This document shows positions 51,592-60,927 of a stretch of DNA of 64,000 nucleotides, piece by piece. This stretch comes from Sporosarcina sp. HYO08. GTDB taxonomy: Bacteria > Bacillota > Bacilli > Bacillales_A > Planococcaceae. Each line of letters opens with the position of its first letter. Positions within the stretch are counted from its first letter, which is position 1. The notes below the pieces were generated by a model. That model was not told the DNA's origin, made no database searches, and saw only the letters and a list, made by a program, of their open reading frames with translations. Location of the stretch: positions 331,923 to 395,922 of the forward strand of contig NZ_LPUT01000028.1 in NCBI RefSeq assembly GCF_001563475.1. Reading direction: 5' to 3'. The translations under genes were made by a program, and so were the position numbers.

Positions 51592-52593
51592 TTAAGTTTT
51601 AAATAACCGAAGCCATCCTTTCTGTTTGAACCAAAGGAGCATAGCTACACCGATGATGGCCATGACAACTAGGGCGATGGTGTAGCCATAATGCCAGTTA
51701 AGCTCGGGCATATGTGTAAAGTTCATCCCGTAAACCCCTGCAATAAAAGTTAAGGGGATAAAGATAGAGGAAATAATCGTCAATGTCATCATAATGCGAT
51801 TCATCTGGTTGGAGTTAATCGATAATTGACTATCGCGAATATCCGAGGTCAACTGACGGTTAAAATCCAACATCTCAGTAAGCCGCAGTAAATGGTCGTA
51901 TATATCACTAAAATAGGCTCTTTCATGATCCTTGAATTCAAGTCTAGCCGAAGCGAGCATTCGATACAATAATTCGCTCATGGGGATAATCGTTCGCCTC
52001 AATCGAAGTAAATCACCGCGTACTTCAAAAACATTGTCCATTGATAAATGGACGGTCGATGGAGAAAGCGCTTCTTCAATTTCATTTAGCTGGTCTTCGA
52101 TGCCGTAAAGTATTGGGAAATAATCATCAACAATTTTATCGAGTATTTGATACACAATGAAATGATGACCATTTTTCCATTTCGTCGGTTGTTGAAATAC
52201 CCTCTTACGTGCCGTTTTTAATTCTGGAATCGTTGAATAATGGAAAGTTACGACATAATTCATCCCTAAAAATATATTTAGTTCACGAGAAGACAAACTT
52301 TCTTGTTCAAGTGAGTGGATAGCCAAAAACGTAAAATTATTATAGTAATTTAACTTTGGCCTTTGCAATCCGTGCAAGCAATCTTCAATCGCAAGTGGGT
52401 GGAAATGAAAAAAAGAATGAAGCAAATCTTCTTCATATTGATCGGGATTTTCGATATCGATCCAATACCACTTGAAAGACTGTTGATGAATCTCGTCAAT
52501 GGAAAAATCATATACAAGTTCATTTTCTTCCGTTAAACCGATCGAATGGATCATTTTTAAAACCAACTTTCTTACAAAAAACATCGCCATCAT
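51592..52593 (-). CDS. corA: CorA-family magnesium/divalent cation transporter
   Basis: Large cytoplasmic N-terminal domain, two C-terminal membrane helices and the pore motif GMNF (GVYGMNFTHMPEL). 333 residues from ATG 52593, chosen because AGGAG stands 7 bases before it; homologues often begin at the later ATG 52554 (MIHSIGLTEEN). Divergent from the TolB-like gene. Confidence 0.92.
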   Translation of the reverse strand: MMAMFFVRKLVLKMIHSIGLTEENELVYDFSIDEIHQQSFKWYWIDIENPDQYEEDLLHSFFHFHPLAIEDCLHGLQRPKLNYYNNFTFLAIHSLEQESLSSRELNIFLGMNYVVTFHYSTIPELKTARKRVFQQPTKWKNGHHFIVYQILDKIVDDYFPILYGIEDQLNEIEEALSPSTVHLSMDNVFEVRGDLLRLRRTIIPMSELLYRMLASARLEFKDHERAYFSDIYDHLLRLTEMLDFNRQLTSDIRDSQLSINSNQMNRIMMTLTIISSIFIPLTFIAGVYGMNFTHMPELNWHYGYTIALVVMAIIGVAMLLWFKQKGWLRLFKT

Positions 52594-52730
52594 ATGATTA
52601 GCTCCTGGCGTAAAGCTTGTGACGAATACATAGAGTGAAAAAGACACTACTGGCATTTTGAGCCTTCGTTCCGAAATCCATACAATAAAATAATACGTGG
52701 TGTCATCATTACTCAAAGGGGCGTGTAGAA

Positions 52731-54200
52731 GTGAAATACTTTGCGGATGGTACGTTGAATGCTCGTGTAGACCCGCCGTTCATACAACAAAGGAATTTAC
52801 CCTCAAATGTATACTCACATAATGAGCAAACCGATGAACAATCCACATTGGATCATGGAGGGTTTATTGCTTATAATTCAAATCGAAGCGGTGCCAATGA
52901 AATATGGACCTACAACGTTCGAACTGGTGAGAATGAGCAACTGACACAAGGATTGGGAGATGCTTTTTCACAACCCATTTGGGCACCGAACAGCCGGCGG
53001 ATCGCGTTTACTGGGAAAAATCGAATTGTCTATATCATCTATTTAGATTCGGGATCGATAGCAGCCATTGATCAGCTGCCGAAAGAGGGGGATTTAAACG
53101 TAAGTTGGTCCCCAGACAATGAAAGCATTGCGTATGTAAAAAGGGGAACCATTACAATATACGATACAACTTTGCACGAAGCGCGAACGATCAATGCCGC
53201 GGGTGCTACAGATGTACAATGGTTTCCAACAGGAACAGTTCTTTTATATCAAGCGATGGATGATAAGGGGAATAGCCAACTTTATCAAATTAGCGTAAAT
53301 GGCAGGGACAGAAAGAAATTAACGAATAATAGCGAAGGTCCAATCCATCATATTCGGCTATCCCCAGATGGTTTATTTGTTGTTTATACGACACCGGGTG
53401 AGAGTGTATCACTTATACGTACAATGGAACTTGCAACAGGCACTGTTTTCCCGATAAAAGGAGGACCTTTATCGAAAAATTATTATCCTGTATGGTCACC
53501 TGATTCTACTCAAATTGCTTTTACTTCAACGATTGAGGATCATGGGTACTCTTCACAAATTCGTACGATTGGTCGAAAGGGAAAGGCTGGACGGATTTGG
53601 GCAATTTCAAGTTGTTATGCGACTCCTGTCACTTGGGCGCCTGATGGGAAAAAAATAGCTTATTTATCGGGCTGTCGGGACGAACACGCTAGCAATGAAT
53701 TGTGGATCCTTCAGTTAAACCGATCAAAACCTATGCGGGTCATTCAAGACCAATCCATTATGTCACTTCAATGGTCGCCAACTGAAATAGAAGACTTGAC
53801 AATGCAGGAATATACAAATGAATTATTAGGAATCAATTTACAATACCCCCACGAATGGACAAAAATCAATGAAGTTCGCTTTGAAGGCGGCGATGGATTT
53901 TTTCAAGTGGGCGCACTATTTGGAACGGAAACGATGCAACAGATTTGTCAAGCGGAGGCACATCAAAAATTGATGCCATACGGATCCGATCCGCAAATCC
54001 GCCACTTGGAAATGCCCGTTGAAGCTTGTCTCATTTATCCATCGAATGACCAATCGGAGGAGATGAAAGGGCAGGCGGCCTACATTACAAAGTATGAAGC
54101 CCCGATTGAAATTGAAGGGAAATCTTATAATTACTTCATTTTATGGGCAGACAAAGACCATATCGAAAAAATTGTTTCAACCCTTTTGTTTTTACCGTGA
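52731..54200 (+). CDS. TolB-like beta-propeller protein
   Basis: Repeated WD40-like/PD40 motifs (GGFIAYNSNRSGANEIWTYNVRTGE, PIWAPNSRRIAFTG, VSWSPDNESIAYV, YPVWSPDSTQIAFTS, VTWAPDGKKIAYLSG) build a beta-propeller from about residue 40 to 355, followed by a C-terminal PsbP-like domain (ELLGINLQYPHEWTKI). 489 residues, GTG start behind AAAGGGG. No signal peptide is seen, unlike periplasmic TolB, so a cytoplasmic role is likely. Function unknown. Confidence 0.78.
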   Translation: MKYFADGTLNARVDPPFIQQRNLPSNVYSHNEQTDEQSTLDHGGFIAYNSNRSGANEIWTYNVRTGENEQLTQGLGDAFSQPIWAPNSRRIAFTGKNRIVYIIYLDSGSIAAIDQLPKEGDLNVSWSPDNESIAYVKRGTITIYDTTLHEARTINAAGATDVQWFPTGTVLLYQAMDDKGNSQLYQISVNGRDRKKLTNNSEGPIHHIRLSPDGLFVVYTTPGESVSLIRTMELATGTVFPIKGGPLSKNYYPVWSPDSTQIAFTSTIEDHGYSSQIRTIGRKGKAGRIWAISSCYATPVTWAPDGKKIAYLSGCRDEHASNELWILQLNRSKPMRVIQDQSIMSLQWSPTEIEDLTMQEYTNELLGINLQYPHEWTKINEVRFEGGDGFFQVGALFGTETMQQICQAEAHQKLMPYGSDPQIRHLEMPVEACLIYPSNDQSEEMKGQAAYITKYEAPIEIEGKSYNYFILWADKDHIEKIVSTLLFLP

Positions 54201-54207
54201 AAAAACG

Positions 54208-54258
54208 GGATGCCAGTACTGACCTATGGATGGGTCAGTTTCTGGCATCTCATTTTTA
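54208..54258. terminator. Bidirectional terminator
   Basis: GATGCCAG..GACC/GGTC..CTGGCATC stem, T-rich on both strands. Confidence 0.75.
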
Positions 54259-54459
54259 TTTATAAGATCTTTCGGATTCGCTCTTTTGTCGTTGATTTGG
54301 GGTCATTGGCTCATGTTTCGGCTTTAGATTTCCAAGTTCAGCCAATTCCATTGAAATTTCTTCCTTCATTTTGCTAGGTGCGATTTTTGAATGTTTGGGT
54401 GTTTGTGGCATTGAAGTAGCTTGATTTGTTGAACCTTTGTGATTATCATCTCTACCCAC
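54256..54459 (-). CDS. Small hydrophilic protein of unknown function
   Basis: 67 residues, polar and Lys/Ser/Met-rich (SKMKEEISMELAELGNLKPKHEPMTPNQRQ), no membrane segment. The GTG start has a perfect AGGAGGT site 7 bases upstream, and the gene runs into a bidirectional terminator, both of which argue that it is real. Composition reminds of minor spore proteins, but I cannot assign it to an SASP family. Confidence 0.6.
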   Translation of the reverse strand: MGRDDNHKGSTNQATSMPQTPKHSKIAPSKMKEEISMELAELGNLKPKHEPMTPNQRQKSESERSYK

Positions 54460-54591
54460 TGCGTGACCTCCTCGGTTTGTATTTGTCCTTTTTAATATGA
54501 GCGAAAGAAGAAGTTCAATTCAAGAAATTGCATAAAAAATAAGGGACATGTGCAATCTAACACCAACTACAAATTATGGGAGGTTATCCAG

Positions 54592-55113
54592 ATGAAAAAT
54601 ATATCTATTGTTGGAATGGCAATGTTGTTAATCTTTTCTTTGGCGGGTTGCGGAACAAACCAGAAGACGGATGATCAAAATGCTGCGGATCAGGGAACAG
54701 CAACGAATACGGAAAATGTTGACAACAACGGAACAGCCAATGAAAATAATGCAAATGACAACAATGCCGAAGGAACGTCAGATCACAAAATTGACATTGC
54801 CGAAGAAGCAGCAGATAATATTGTGAAAATTGACGGAGTGGATTACGCGAATGTTCTTGTAACGAATAATAACGCGTATGCTGGCGTTATGTTGAAAGAA
54901 GGCGTCGAAGGAACAAAAGAAATGGAAGATAAAATTGCCGACGAAGTACGAGCTACAACCGCAGATATTAACAATGTTTACGTTTCTTTAAATCCTGATT
55001 TTGCAAAACAAATGACAGACTACGGTGATAAAATTCGTGCCGGAGAGCCTGTTGAAGGTTTCTTCAAGGAATTCACGGACGCAATAAGTCGTGTATTCCC
55101 GGACGCACATTAA
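54592..55113 (+). CDS. YhcN/YlaJ-family sporulation lipoprotein
   Basis: Signal peptide with lipobox LAGC (cysteine at about residue 20), an Asn/Asp/Thr-rich low-complexity linker (to about residue 65), then the YhcN/YlaJ domain (HKIDIAEEAADNIVKIDGVDYANVLVTNNNAYAGVML). 173 residues from ATG 54592 (GGGAGG). Members are spore-membrane-associated proteins needed for efficient germination or outgrowth in relatives. Confidence 0.85.
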   Translation: MKNISIVGMAMLLIFSLAGCGTNQKTDDQNAADQGTATNTENVDNNGTANENNANDNNAEGTSDHKIDIAEEAADNIVKIDGVDYANVLVTNNNAYAGVMLKEGVEGTKEMEDKIADEVRATTADINNVYVSLNPDFAKQMTDYGDKIRAGEPVEGFFKEFTDAISRVFPDAH

Positions 55114-55128
55114 GAAAAATATGCAGAT

Positions 55129-55160
55129 GTTTGATGGAAAGTCAATATTATTCCATCAAA
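55129..55160. repeat. Inverted repeat downstream of the YhcN/YlaJ gene
   Basis: TTTGATGGAA and TTCCATCAAA, perfect 10-base arms with an 11-base loop. No T run; probably a 3' hairpin. The rest of 55114-55297 holds a GC-richer segment (GCAGGCTGGCCAAAGCCGCG, from 55246) that I could not assign. Confidence 0.45.
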
Positions 55161-55297
55161 TTGCACCTAATTATGACAAATTTATTAAATAATAGAATTC
55201 TGGCAGTAATCGACATTTAATGCGATTAATATGTTGTAATCTATAGCAGGCTGGCCAAAGCCGCGAGATCGAAAAATATATATGTGGAGGAATTGTT

Positions 55298-55465
55298 GTG
55301 ACGACTGCTATAAAAAAAAGGGCATTATCATTTTGGATTCATTACAAACGAAAAGGGATGTATAAGAAGGCGAAGCAATTTGGTTTTACACACCCAAAGG
55401 TTGTCTCTCATAGTCAAGACTTGGACAATCTTTTAAATAAATACCAAAATATTGCTTCCCACTAA
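55298..55465 (+). CDS. Spo0E-like aspartyl-phosphate phosphatase
   Basis: A 55-codon gene (GTG start, GGAGG ribosome site 7 bases upstream). The second half, KQFGFTHPKVVSHSQDLDNLLNKYQ, carries the SQ(D/E)LD signature of the Spo0E family, whose two-helix members dephosphorylate Spo0A~P and so hold back sporulation. The first helix (SFWIHYKRKGMYKKA) is less typical. It would be missed by annotation with a 60-codon cut-off. Confidence 0.75.
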   Translation: MTTAIKKRALSFWIHYKRKGMYKKAKQFGFTHPKVVSHSQDLDNLLNKYQNIASH

Positions 55466-55589
55466 AAAGCGGATACATCCATGTAGATTGGTTCAAGATG
55501 ATATGCCTTTCGTTAAAATGAAAAAACTGTTAAATGACTAAAAGTTCTTGTATGCTAAAAGCATGATTTAAACGGAAAAGGTGTATGAA

Positions 55590-56705
55590 ATGGAGAAGTT
55601 TATCATCATTGGAGCAGGAATTTTAGGTTCGTCAACAGCTTATCATTTGGCGAAAAATGGTGCGTCGGTAACAGTCATCGATCGGGAGGACAGCGGACAA
55701 GCAACAGATGCTGCTGCGGGGATTATTTGTCCATGGTTATCGCAGCGTAGAAATAAAGCTTGGTATGCACTTGCCAAAAGTGGAGCAGCTCATTATCCAT
55801 CCTTAATTGAGCAACTCAAAAAAGACGGTGAAATCGAAACCGGCTATAGACAAGTCGGTGCGATTAGCCTACATTCAGATGAATTGAAATTGAAGAAAAT
55901 GGAAGAGCGGGCACGAGCAAGAAGACAAGAGGCACCAGAAATGGGAGCGATCGAATGGTTAACGGTTGAAGAATGTGCCTCTTTTTTTCCACCTATAGCC
56001 GATCAGCTTCAGGCCATATTTGTCAGTGGAGCGGCTCGTGTAGATGGACGAGCACTGCGCAATGCCCTTCAAAATGCAGCGAAAAAACATGGCGCGACTT
56101 TCGTAAAAGGGTCTGCTCGGTTAGCCTCATCTTCTAATGCTGTAACAGGTGTAAATGTGGGAGAGCAATTTTACCCGGCTGGTTCGGTCATCCTAACAAC
56201 GGGGGCATGGGCGGCAGAAATTGTTAAACCGCTTGGCATCAACTTAAAAGTGAGTGGCCAAAAGGCGCAAATTGTCCACTTGCAAATAGAAAACACGAAA
56301 ACAAATGATTGGCCAGTTGTCATTCCGCCGACAAATCAGTACATTGTTCCTTTTGATCACGGACGAGTTGTAGTGGGAGCGACCCATGAGGACAATAGAC
56401 CGTTCGATCATAAAGTGACGATCGGTGGAATCCATGAAATTGCGACAAAAGCGCTTGAAATTGCACCGGGTTTGACAGAAGGAGCATATGTCGAGACTCG
56501 CGTTGGGTATCGTCCGTTTACGCCAAACTTTCTTCCAATTATTGGTGAGTTTGCCCAAGTAAAAGGCTTATGGATCGCAAATGGTTTAGGTGCGTCAGGC
56601 TTAACAATAGGGCCGTTCTTAGGAAACCAGCTTGCGAAGCTTGTGCTTGGACAAGAGGTTGAAATTGATTTGTCGCTTTACCGTGTTGAGCAAGCAATTG
56701 AATAA
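55590..56705 (+). CDS. FAD-dependent oxidoreductase (DadA/glycine oxidase type)
   Basis: D-amino-acid-oxidase superfamily: FAD-binding FIIIGAGILGSSTAYHLAKNG at the N-terminus, TDAAAGIICPW, substrate-domain centre, and the C-terminal GLWIANGLGASGLTIGPFLG. 371 residues from ATG 55590 (AAAAGGTG site). Likely oxidises a D-amino acid or a sarcosine/glycine-like amine; which one cannot be read from the sequence. Stands alone with its own terminator. Confidence 0.82.
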   Translation: MEKFIIIGAGILGSSTAYHLAKNGASVTVIDREDSGQATDAAAGIICPWLSQRRNKAWYALAKSGAAHYPSLIEQLKKDGEIETGYRQVGAISLHSDELKLKKMEERARARRQEAPEMGAIEWLTVEECASFFPPIADQLQAIFVSGAARVDGRALRNALQNAAKKHGATFVKGSARLASSSNAVTGVNVGEQFYPAGSVILTTGAWAAEIVKPLGINLKVSGQKAQIVHLQIENTKTNDWPVVIPPTNQYIVPFDHGRVVVGATHEDNRPFDHKVTIGGIHEIATKALEIAPGLTEGAYVETRVGYRPFTPNFLPIIGEFAQVKGLWIANGLGASGLTIGPFLGNQLAKLVLGQEVEIDLSLYRVEQAIE

Positions 56706-56711
56706 TTTTGG

Positions 56712-56742
56712 AAAGATGCCTTCATGCAAGGTATCTTTTTTG
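56712..56742 (+). terminator. Terminator after the FAD oxidoreductase gene
   Basis: AAAGATGCCTT / AAGGTATCTTT stem then T6. Confidence 0.85.
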
Positions 56743-56775
56743 TTTTTTCTGCAATCATAGAAACCTTCTGCTATT

Positions 56776-56789
56776 TGGAAGCGCTTAAA
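56776..56789. promoter_or_regulatory. Candidate cre site (CcpA) upstream of the ABC transporter
   Basis: TGGAAGCGCTTAAA fits the cre consensus TGNAAGCGCTTNCA except one base. It lies 24 bases upstream of the -35 element, where CcpA could activate or repress. Confidence 0.45.
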
Positions 56790-56812
56790 TAGTCCCAAGA
56801 TTTTAAATGTTA

Positions 56813-56841
56813 TTGACTAACGATGACACTCGGTGTACTAT
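56813..56841 (+). promoter_or_regulatory. SigA promoter of the TrpXYZ-like operon
   Basis: TTGACT, a 17-base spacer, TACTAT. Leader of about 60 bases with no T-box or riboswitch features. Confidence 0.75.
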
Positions 56842-56907
56842 TACGAATAATGTTGCCTTATATAAGCAAAAAGAGAGAAGGCAAAAAGAAAAAAAGGGGG
56901 ATTTTGA

Positions 56908-57933
56908 ATGAGAAAGAATTGGCTCAAATATGCAGTTGCATTGTTTAGTATTGTTTTGGTCCTTGCTGCATGCGGTACTGCAAAAAATGACAATGCAGCA
57001 AATAATAATACCGAAGACGAAGGAAATAAGAGCACTTCAACAGATTCAAAAAAATATAAAATTGGCGTGACACAAATTGTTGAACACCCGTCCTTAAATG
57101 CTGCTTACGATGGATTTAAAAAAGCATTAGAAGACGCGGGGCTTGATGTGGAATATGATGTACAAAACGCTCAAAACGATAACAGTACAAATACGACAAT
57201 TGCCAATAACCTTGTAGGTGCAAATGTTGACTTGATTTTTGCGAATTCTACGCCAAGTGCACAAGCAGTAGCAAGTGTGACACAAGATATTCCAATTATT
57301 TTCACTTCCGTAACAGACGCAGTGACTGCTGAACTCGTAGAATCCAATGAAAATCCGGGTGGAAACGTTACGGGAACAATTGATAACCATCCAGAAGCAA
57401 TTCCTAATACGTTAAAATTTCTATCCGAACAGCTAGGTTCTAAAAATGTCGGAATGATCTTTAACTCAGGTGAACAAAATTCACGGGCTCAGGTAGACAC
57501 AGTGAAAAAATTGATTGAAGATTTGGGATTAGACTTAACAGTTGTCGAGGCATCCGTTGCAACTTCCGCAGACGTTAAACAAGCGGCAGAATCTTTGCTC
57601 GGTAAAGTTGATTCACTTTATATTATTACAGACAATACAGTCGTCTCTGCATTAGAATCAGTCGTTTCCGTAGCGAATGATAATAAATTACCAATGATAG
57701 TTGGTGAATTCGACTCAGTAGAACGCGGTGGATTAGGTGCATATGGTTTTGAATACTATGACATTGGTTACGAAGCAGGGCAAATGGCTGTAAAAATTTT
57801 AAATGGTGAAAGTACACCAGCGGATTTACCTGTTCAAGTTCCTCAAAACCTAAAGCTTGTCATGAATAAGGACACTGTAGAAGCGATAGGGGTTGAAGTG
57901 AAGGACGAATGGAATGCTGAATTCGTTGAATGA
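56908..57933 (+). CDS. ABC transporter substrate-binding lipoprotein (TrpX-like)
   Basis: Lipoprotein with lipobox LAAC, Asn-rich linker, then a two-lobe binding domain of the ABC_sub_bind family (KIGVTQIVEHPSLNAAYDGFKKALEDAG, VDLIFANSTPSAQAV, NVGMIFNSGEQNS). 341 residues. Related proteins were named TrpX in streptococci for a link to tryptophan; the ligand here is not known and no T-box supports an amino acid link. AAAAAGGGGG site. Confidence 0.83.
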   Translation: MRKNWLKYAVALFSIVLVLAACGTAKNDNAANNNTEDEGNKSTSTDSKKYKIGVTQIVEHPSLNAAYDGFKKALEDAGLDVEYDVQNAQNDNSTNTTIANNLVGANVDLIFANSTPSAQAVASVTQDIPIIFTSVTDAVTAELVESNENPGGNVTGTIDNHPEAIPNTLKFLSEQLGSKNVGMIFNSGEQNSRAQVDTVKKLIEDLGLDLTVVEASVATSADVKQAAESLLGKVDSLYIITDNTVVSALESVVSVANDNKLPMIVGEFDSVERGGLGAYGFEYYDIGYEAGQMAVKILNGESTPADLPVQVPQNLKLVMNKDTVEAIGVEVKDEWNAEFVE

Positions 57934-57950
57934 ATGGGAGATGAAATTGC

Positions 57951-58988
57951 ATGTTTTCAGCTGTATTTGGGTCAGTTGAGCAAGGAATCATCTACGCAAT
58001 TATGGCACTCGGAGTGTACCTTACATTCCGAGTGTTGGATTTTCCGGATCTAACGGTAGATGGTAGTTTTGTAACAGGAGCCGCGGTTGCTGCAACAATG
58101 ATCGTTTTTGGGTATCACCCGATCGTTGCAACAGGCGTTGCTATAGTTATTGGTTTTTTTGCAGGATGTATAACAGGTTTATTGCATACAAAAGGAAAGA
58201 TCAATCCTTTATTGTCCGGAATTTTAATGATGATTGCACTTTATTCTATTAATTTACGTATTATGGGCTTAACATCAGAAAACTCGGTAGGTCGGCCGAA
58301 TATTCCATTGTTAAATGCAGAAACAATTTTTAGTGAATTCCAAACATTTTGGGGTGCGCTTGGCATTGACGATGTACTAAATTCTTTTTTTAGTGCCATG
58401 GGTGTACAATATTTACCGTCCACTTGGGGAACATTTTTTCTAATGATCGTTGCGACGTTCATCATTAAACTAGTTGTGGATTGGTTTTTGAAAACAGAAA
58501 TAGGGCTTGCGATTCGCGCCACGGGCAACAATAAGAAGATGATTAGAAGTTTTTCCGCCAATACGGATACACTTGTCATTGTTGGTTTAGGCATTTCAAA
58601 CGCCCTTGTTGCATTTTCAGGCGCCTTAATCGCTCAGTACTCGAAGTTTTCCGATATTGGGATGGGAATCGGAATGATTATCATTGGTTTAGCATCCGTC
58701 ATTATCGGTGAAGCCATTTTCGGCACAAAAACGATCATGCGCACGACACTTGCAGTTGTTGCCGGTGCGATTATTTACAGAATTGTACTTGGTTTGGCGC
58801 TTCGGATCGATCTATTGGATACGGGAGATATGAAGCTCATTACGGCAATTATTGTCATTGCAGCCCTAGTCCTTCCGCAATATTTTGATAAAAGAAGAGA
58901 GAAAGCTAGAAAAGCGAAGCGTCATGCGGAGCGTTTAGCGGTGAAGGCGAAAGGGGAGACGTCTATTGTTGAAGCTGGAACAGATTAA
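57951..58988 (+). CDS. ABC transporter permease (TrpY-like)
   Basis: Integral membrane protein with about eight helices; start FGSVEQGIIYAIMALGVYLTFRVLDFPDLTVDGSF is characteristic of this family. Basic cytoplasmic C-terminus (KRREKARKAKRHAERLAVKAKGE). 345 residues. Overlaps the ATPase gene by 23 bases. Confidence 0.85.
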   Translation: MFSAVFGSVEQGIIYAIMALGVYLTFRVLDFPDLTVDGSFVTGAAVAATMIVFGYHPIVATGVAIVIGFFAGCITGLLHTKGKINPLLSGILMMIALYSINLRIMGLTSENSVGRPNIPLLNAETIFSEFQTFWGALGIDDVLNSFFSAMGVQYLPSTWGTFFLMIVATFIIKLVVDWFLKTEIGLAIRATGNNKKMIRSFSANTDTLVIVGLGISNALVAFSGALIAQYSKFSDIGMGIGMIIIGLASVIIGEAIFGTKTIMRTTLAVVAGAIIYRIVLGLALRIDLLDTGDMKLITAIIVIAALVLPQYFDKRREKARKAKRHAERLAVKAKGETSIVEAGTD

Positions 58989-59763
58989 CAAAGTATTTAA
59001 CGAGGCGACTCCGGATGAAAAAATAGCGCTCGATCAAATTAATTTACATTTAAAACCTGGCGATTTTGTGACGGTCATCGGCAGTAACGGTGCAGGCAAA
59101 TCGACGATGATGAATATGGTGTCGGGTGCGCTGACACCTGACTTTGGAAAAATTTTCATTGATGGTAATGAGGTTACTAAACTACCAGAATACAAACGAT
59201 CGCGAATGATTGGCCGTGTGTTCCAAGATCCGATGGCGGGAACAGCCCCCGCCATGACGATCGAGGAAAATTTAGCGTTAGCTTTTTCAAGAAACAAGCT
59301 TCGCGGCTTACGTAAAGGGGTCGATAAAAAAAGAAAAGACTTTTTTCGATCGGCACTTGAAACGCTGCACTTGAATCTAGAAAATCGGATGAATACAAAT
59401 GTTGGGATGCTGTCGGGCGGAGAGCGTCAGGCATTGTCCTTATTAATGGCAACCTTTACCCAGCCATCTATTTTGTTGTTAGATGAGCACACGGCTGCTT
59501 TAGACCCATCTAGGGCGGCGTTAATCGCAAATTTAACAAAGGAGCTAGTGGAAAAGGATCAATTGACAACTTTAATGATCACACATAATATGCAGCAAGC
59601 GCTTGATCTTGGCAATCGATTAATTATGATGGATAAAGGGCAAATCATTTTGACGGTAGAAGCAGAAGAAAAGAAGCAGCTGACAATTGAAAAACTCATG
59701 GCTGAATTCCAGCGTATCCGCGGTGAAAAACTTACAAATGATGCAGCGTTGTTAAGTGTATAA
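58966..59763 (+). CDS. ABC transporter ATPase (TrpZ-like)
   Basis: Single ATPase domain: Walker A GSNGAGKST, signature LSGGERQAL, Walker B LLLDEHTAAL (His in place of the usual Pro after DE), H-loop MITHNMQQA. 265 residues. Starts at a TTG 8 bases after AAGGGGAG; a second TTG follows directly. Confidence 0.87.
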   Translation: MLKLEQINKVFNEATPDEKIALDQINLHLKPGDFVTVIGSNGAGKSTMMNMVSGALTPDFGKIFIDGNEVTKLPEYKRSRMIGRVFQDPMAGTAPAMTIEENLALAFSRNKLRGLRKGVDKKRKDFFRSALETLHLNLENRMNTNVGMLSGGERQALSLLMATFTQPSILLLDEHTAALDPSRAALIANLTKELVEKDQLTTLMITHNMQQALDLGNRLIMMDKGQIILTVEAEEKKQLTIEKLMAEFQRIRGEKLTNDAALLSV

Positions 59764-59779
59764 TTTAGAAGAAAAAGCA

Positions 59780-59819
59780 AATAGACGGAATCTCTTGGCT
59801 AGGGATTCCGTCTATTTTG
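59780..59819. terminator. Bidirectional terminator between the ABC operon and ilvE
   Basis: ATAGACGGAATC / GATTCCGTCTAT perfect stem over a 16-base loop region. Confidence 0.85.
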
Positions 59820-59820
59820 A

Positions 59821-60918
59821 TTATGCGTGTGTTGTTAAATCGCTTTTGACTTGAACGACCCATCCAAATGGATCTTCGAGTTTACCCGTTTGAATGCCTG
59901 TTAATGTATCGTAGAGCTTTTTGGACAACTCTCCTGTTTCGCCGTTATTAACAATCATTTTATCGCCATTCCAGTTCAGTTCTCCTACTGGAGAGATAAC
60001 AGCCGCTGTACCCGTACCGAAAACTTCTTCCAGCTGTCCGTTTTCATTCGCAAGCTTAATTTCATCCATTGAGATTTTTCGCTCCGTAACTGGCACATTC
60101 CAATAACGCAGCAACTCTAAAATAGATTTTCTTGTGATTCCTTCTAGTATGCTGCCATTTAAAGCAGGTGTCACCACTTCACCGTTTATTTTAAAGAAAA
60201 TGTTCATACTGCCGACTTCTTCAACATATTTCCGCTCAACACCATCAAGCCAAAGAACTTGTGAATACCCTTCTTGGTCCGCAACTTCTTGTGCTTTTAA
60301 GGCGGCAGCATAGTTTCCTGCCGTTTTTGCATTTCCTGTTCCACCTGCAACCGCACGGACAAAGTTATTTTCAACAAGTATTTTAATAGGATGAATCCCT
60401 TCTTTATAATACGATCCTACTGGTGAAAGGATGATCATAAAGCGGTATTTCTTTGAAGGTGCAACGCCAAGAAATGATTCCGTTGCAATCATAAATGGAC
60501 GAATATAAAGAGAAGTGCCTTCTGCCTTTGGAACCCACTCTTTATCAATTTCGAGCAATTGATTTAAGGCATCTAATGCTAATTTCTCATCCACTTGCGG
60601 CATCACAAGTCGAGCACATGATTCGTTCATACGTCTCATGTTTTGTTCGGGACGGAAAAGTCTGATTTTCCCATCTGTTTCTGAAGCATATGCTTTCAAT
60701 CCCTCAAAGACAGTTTGCCCATAATGAAATACGATCGATGCAGGGTCTAATTCGAAGGGTTCATAGGGAACGATTCGATGATCGTGCCATCCAATTTCTT
60801 CATCATAGTCCGCGACGAACATATGATCTGTGAATGTTCTACCAAATACCAGTTCCTCTGGGTTGGGTTTTGCTTTTTGTATTTTGCTTTGTGTGATCGA
60901 AACCGGTAATTTTGTCAT
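59821..60918 (-). CDS. ilvE: Branched-chain amino acid aminotransferase
   Basis: Fold-type IV PLP enzyme for the last step of valine, leucine and isoleucine synthesis (or the first of their breakdown). Large bacterial BCAT II type: FGRTFTDHMF, FHYGQTVFEGLKAY, RPFMIATE, the PLP lysine region VERKYVEEVGSMNIFF, and EVFGTGTAAVISPVG. 365 residues from ATG 60918; a TTG three codons upstream sits too near AGGAG. Confidence 0.94.
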   Translation of the reverse strand: MTKLPVSITQSKIQKAKPNPEELVFGRTFTDHMFVADYDEEIGWHDHRIVPYEPFELDPASIVFHYGQTVFEGLKAYASETDGKIRLFRPEQNMRRMNESCARLVMPQVDEKLALDALNQLLEIDKEWVPKAEGTSLYIRPFMIATESFLGVAPSKKYRFMIILSPVGSYYKEGIHPIKILVENNFVRAVAGGTGNAKTAGNYAAALKAQEVADQEGYSQVLWLDGVERKYVEEVGSMNIFFKINGEVVTPALNGSILEGITRKSILELLRYWNVPVTERKISMDEIKLANENGQLEEVFGTGTAAVISPVGELNWNGDKMIVNNGETGELSKKLYDTLTGIQTGKLEDPFGWVVQVKSDLTTHA

Positions 60919-60927
60919 ACTGATCAA

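Noticed and set aside
55246..55265. Cyclic-di-GMP riboswitch
   Set aside because: A GGCCAAAGCC-like stretch recalls it, but the conserved motifs and helices of the aptamer are missing.
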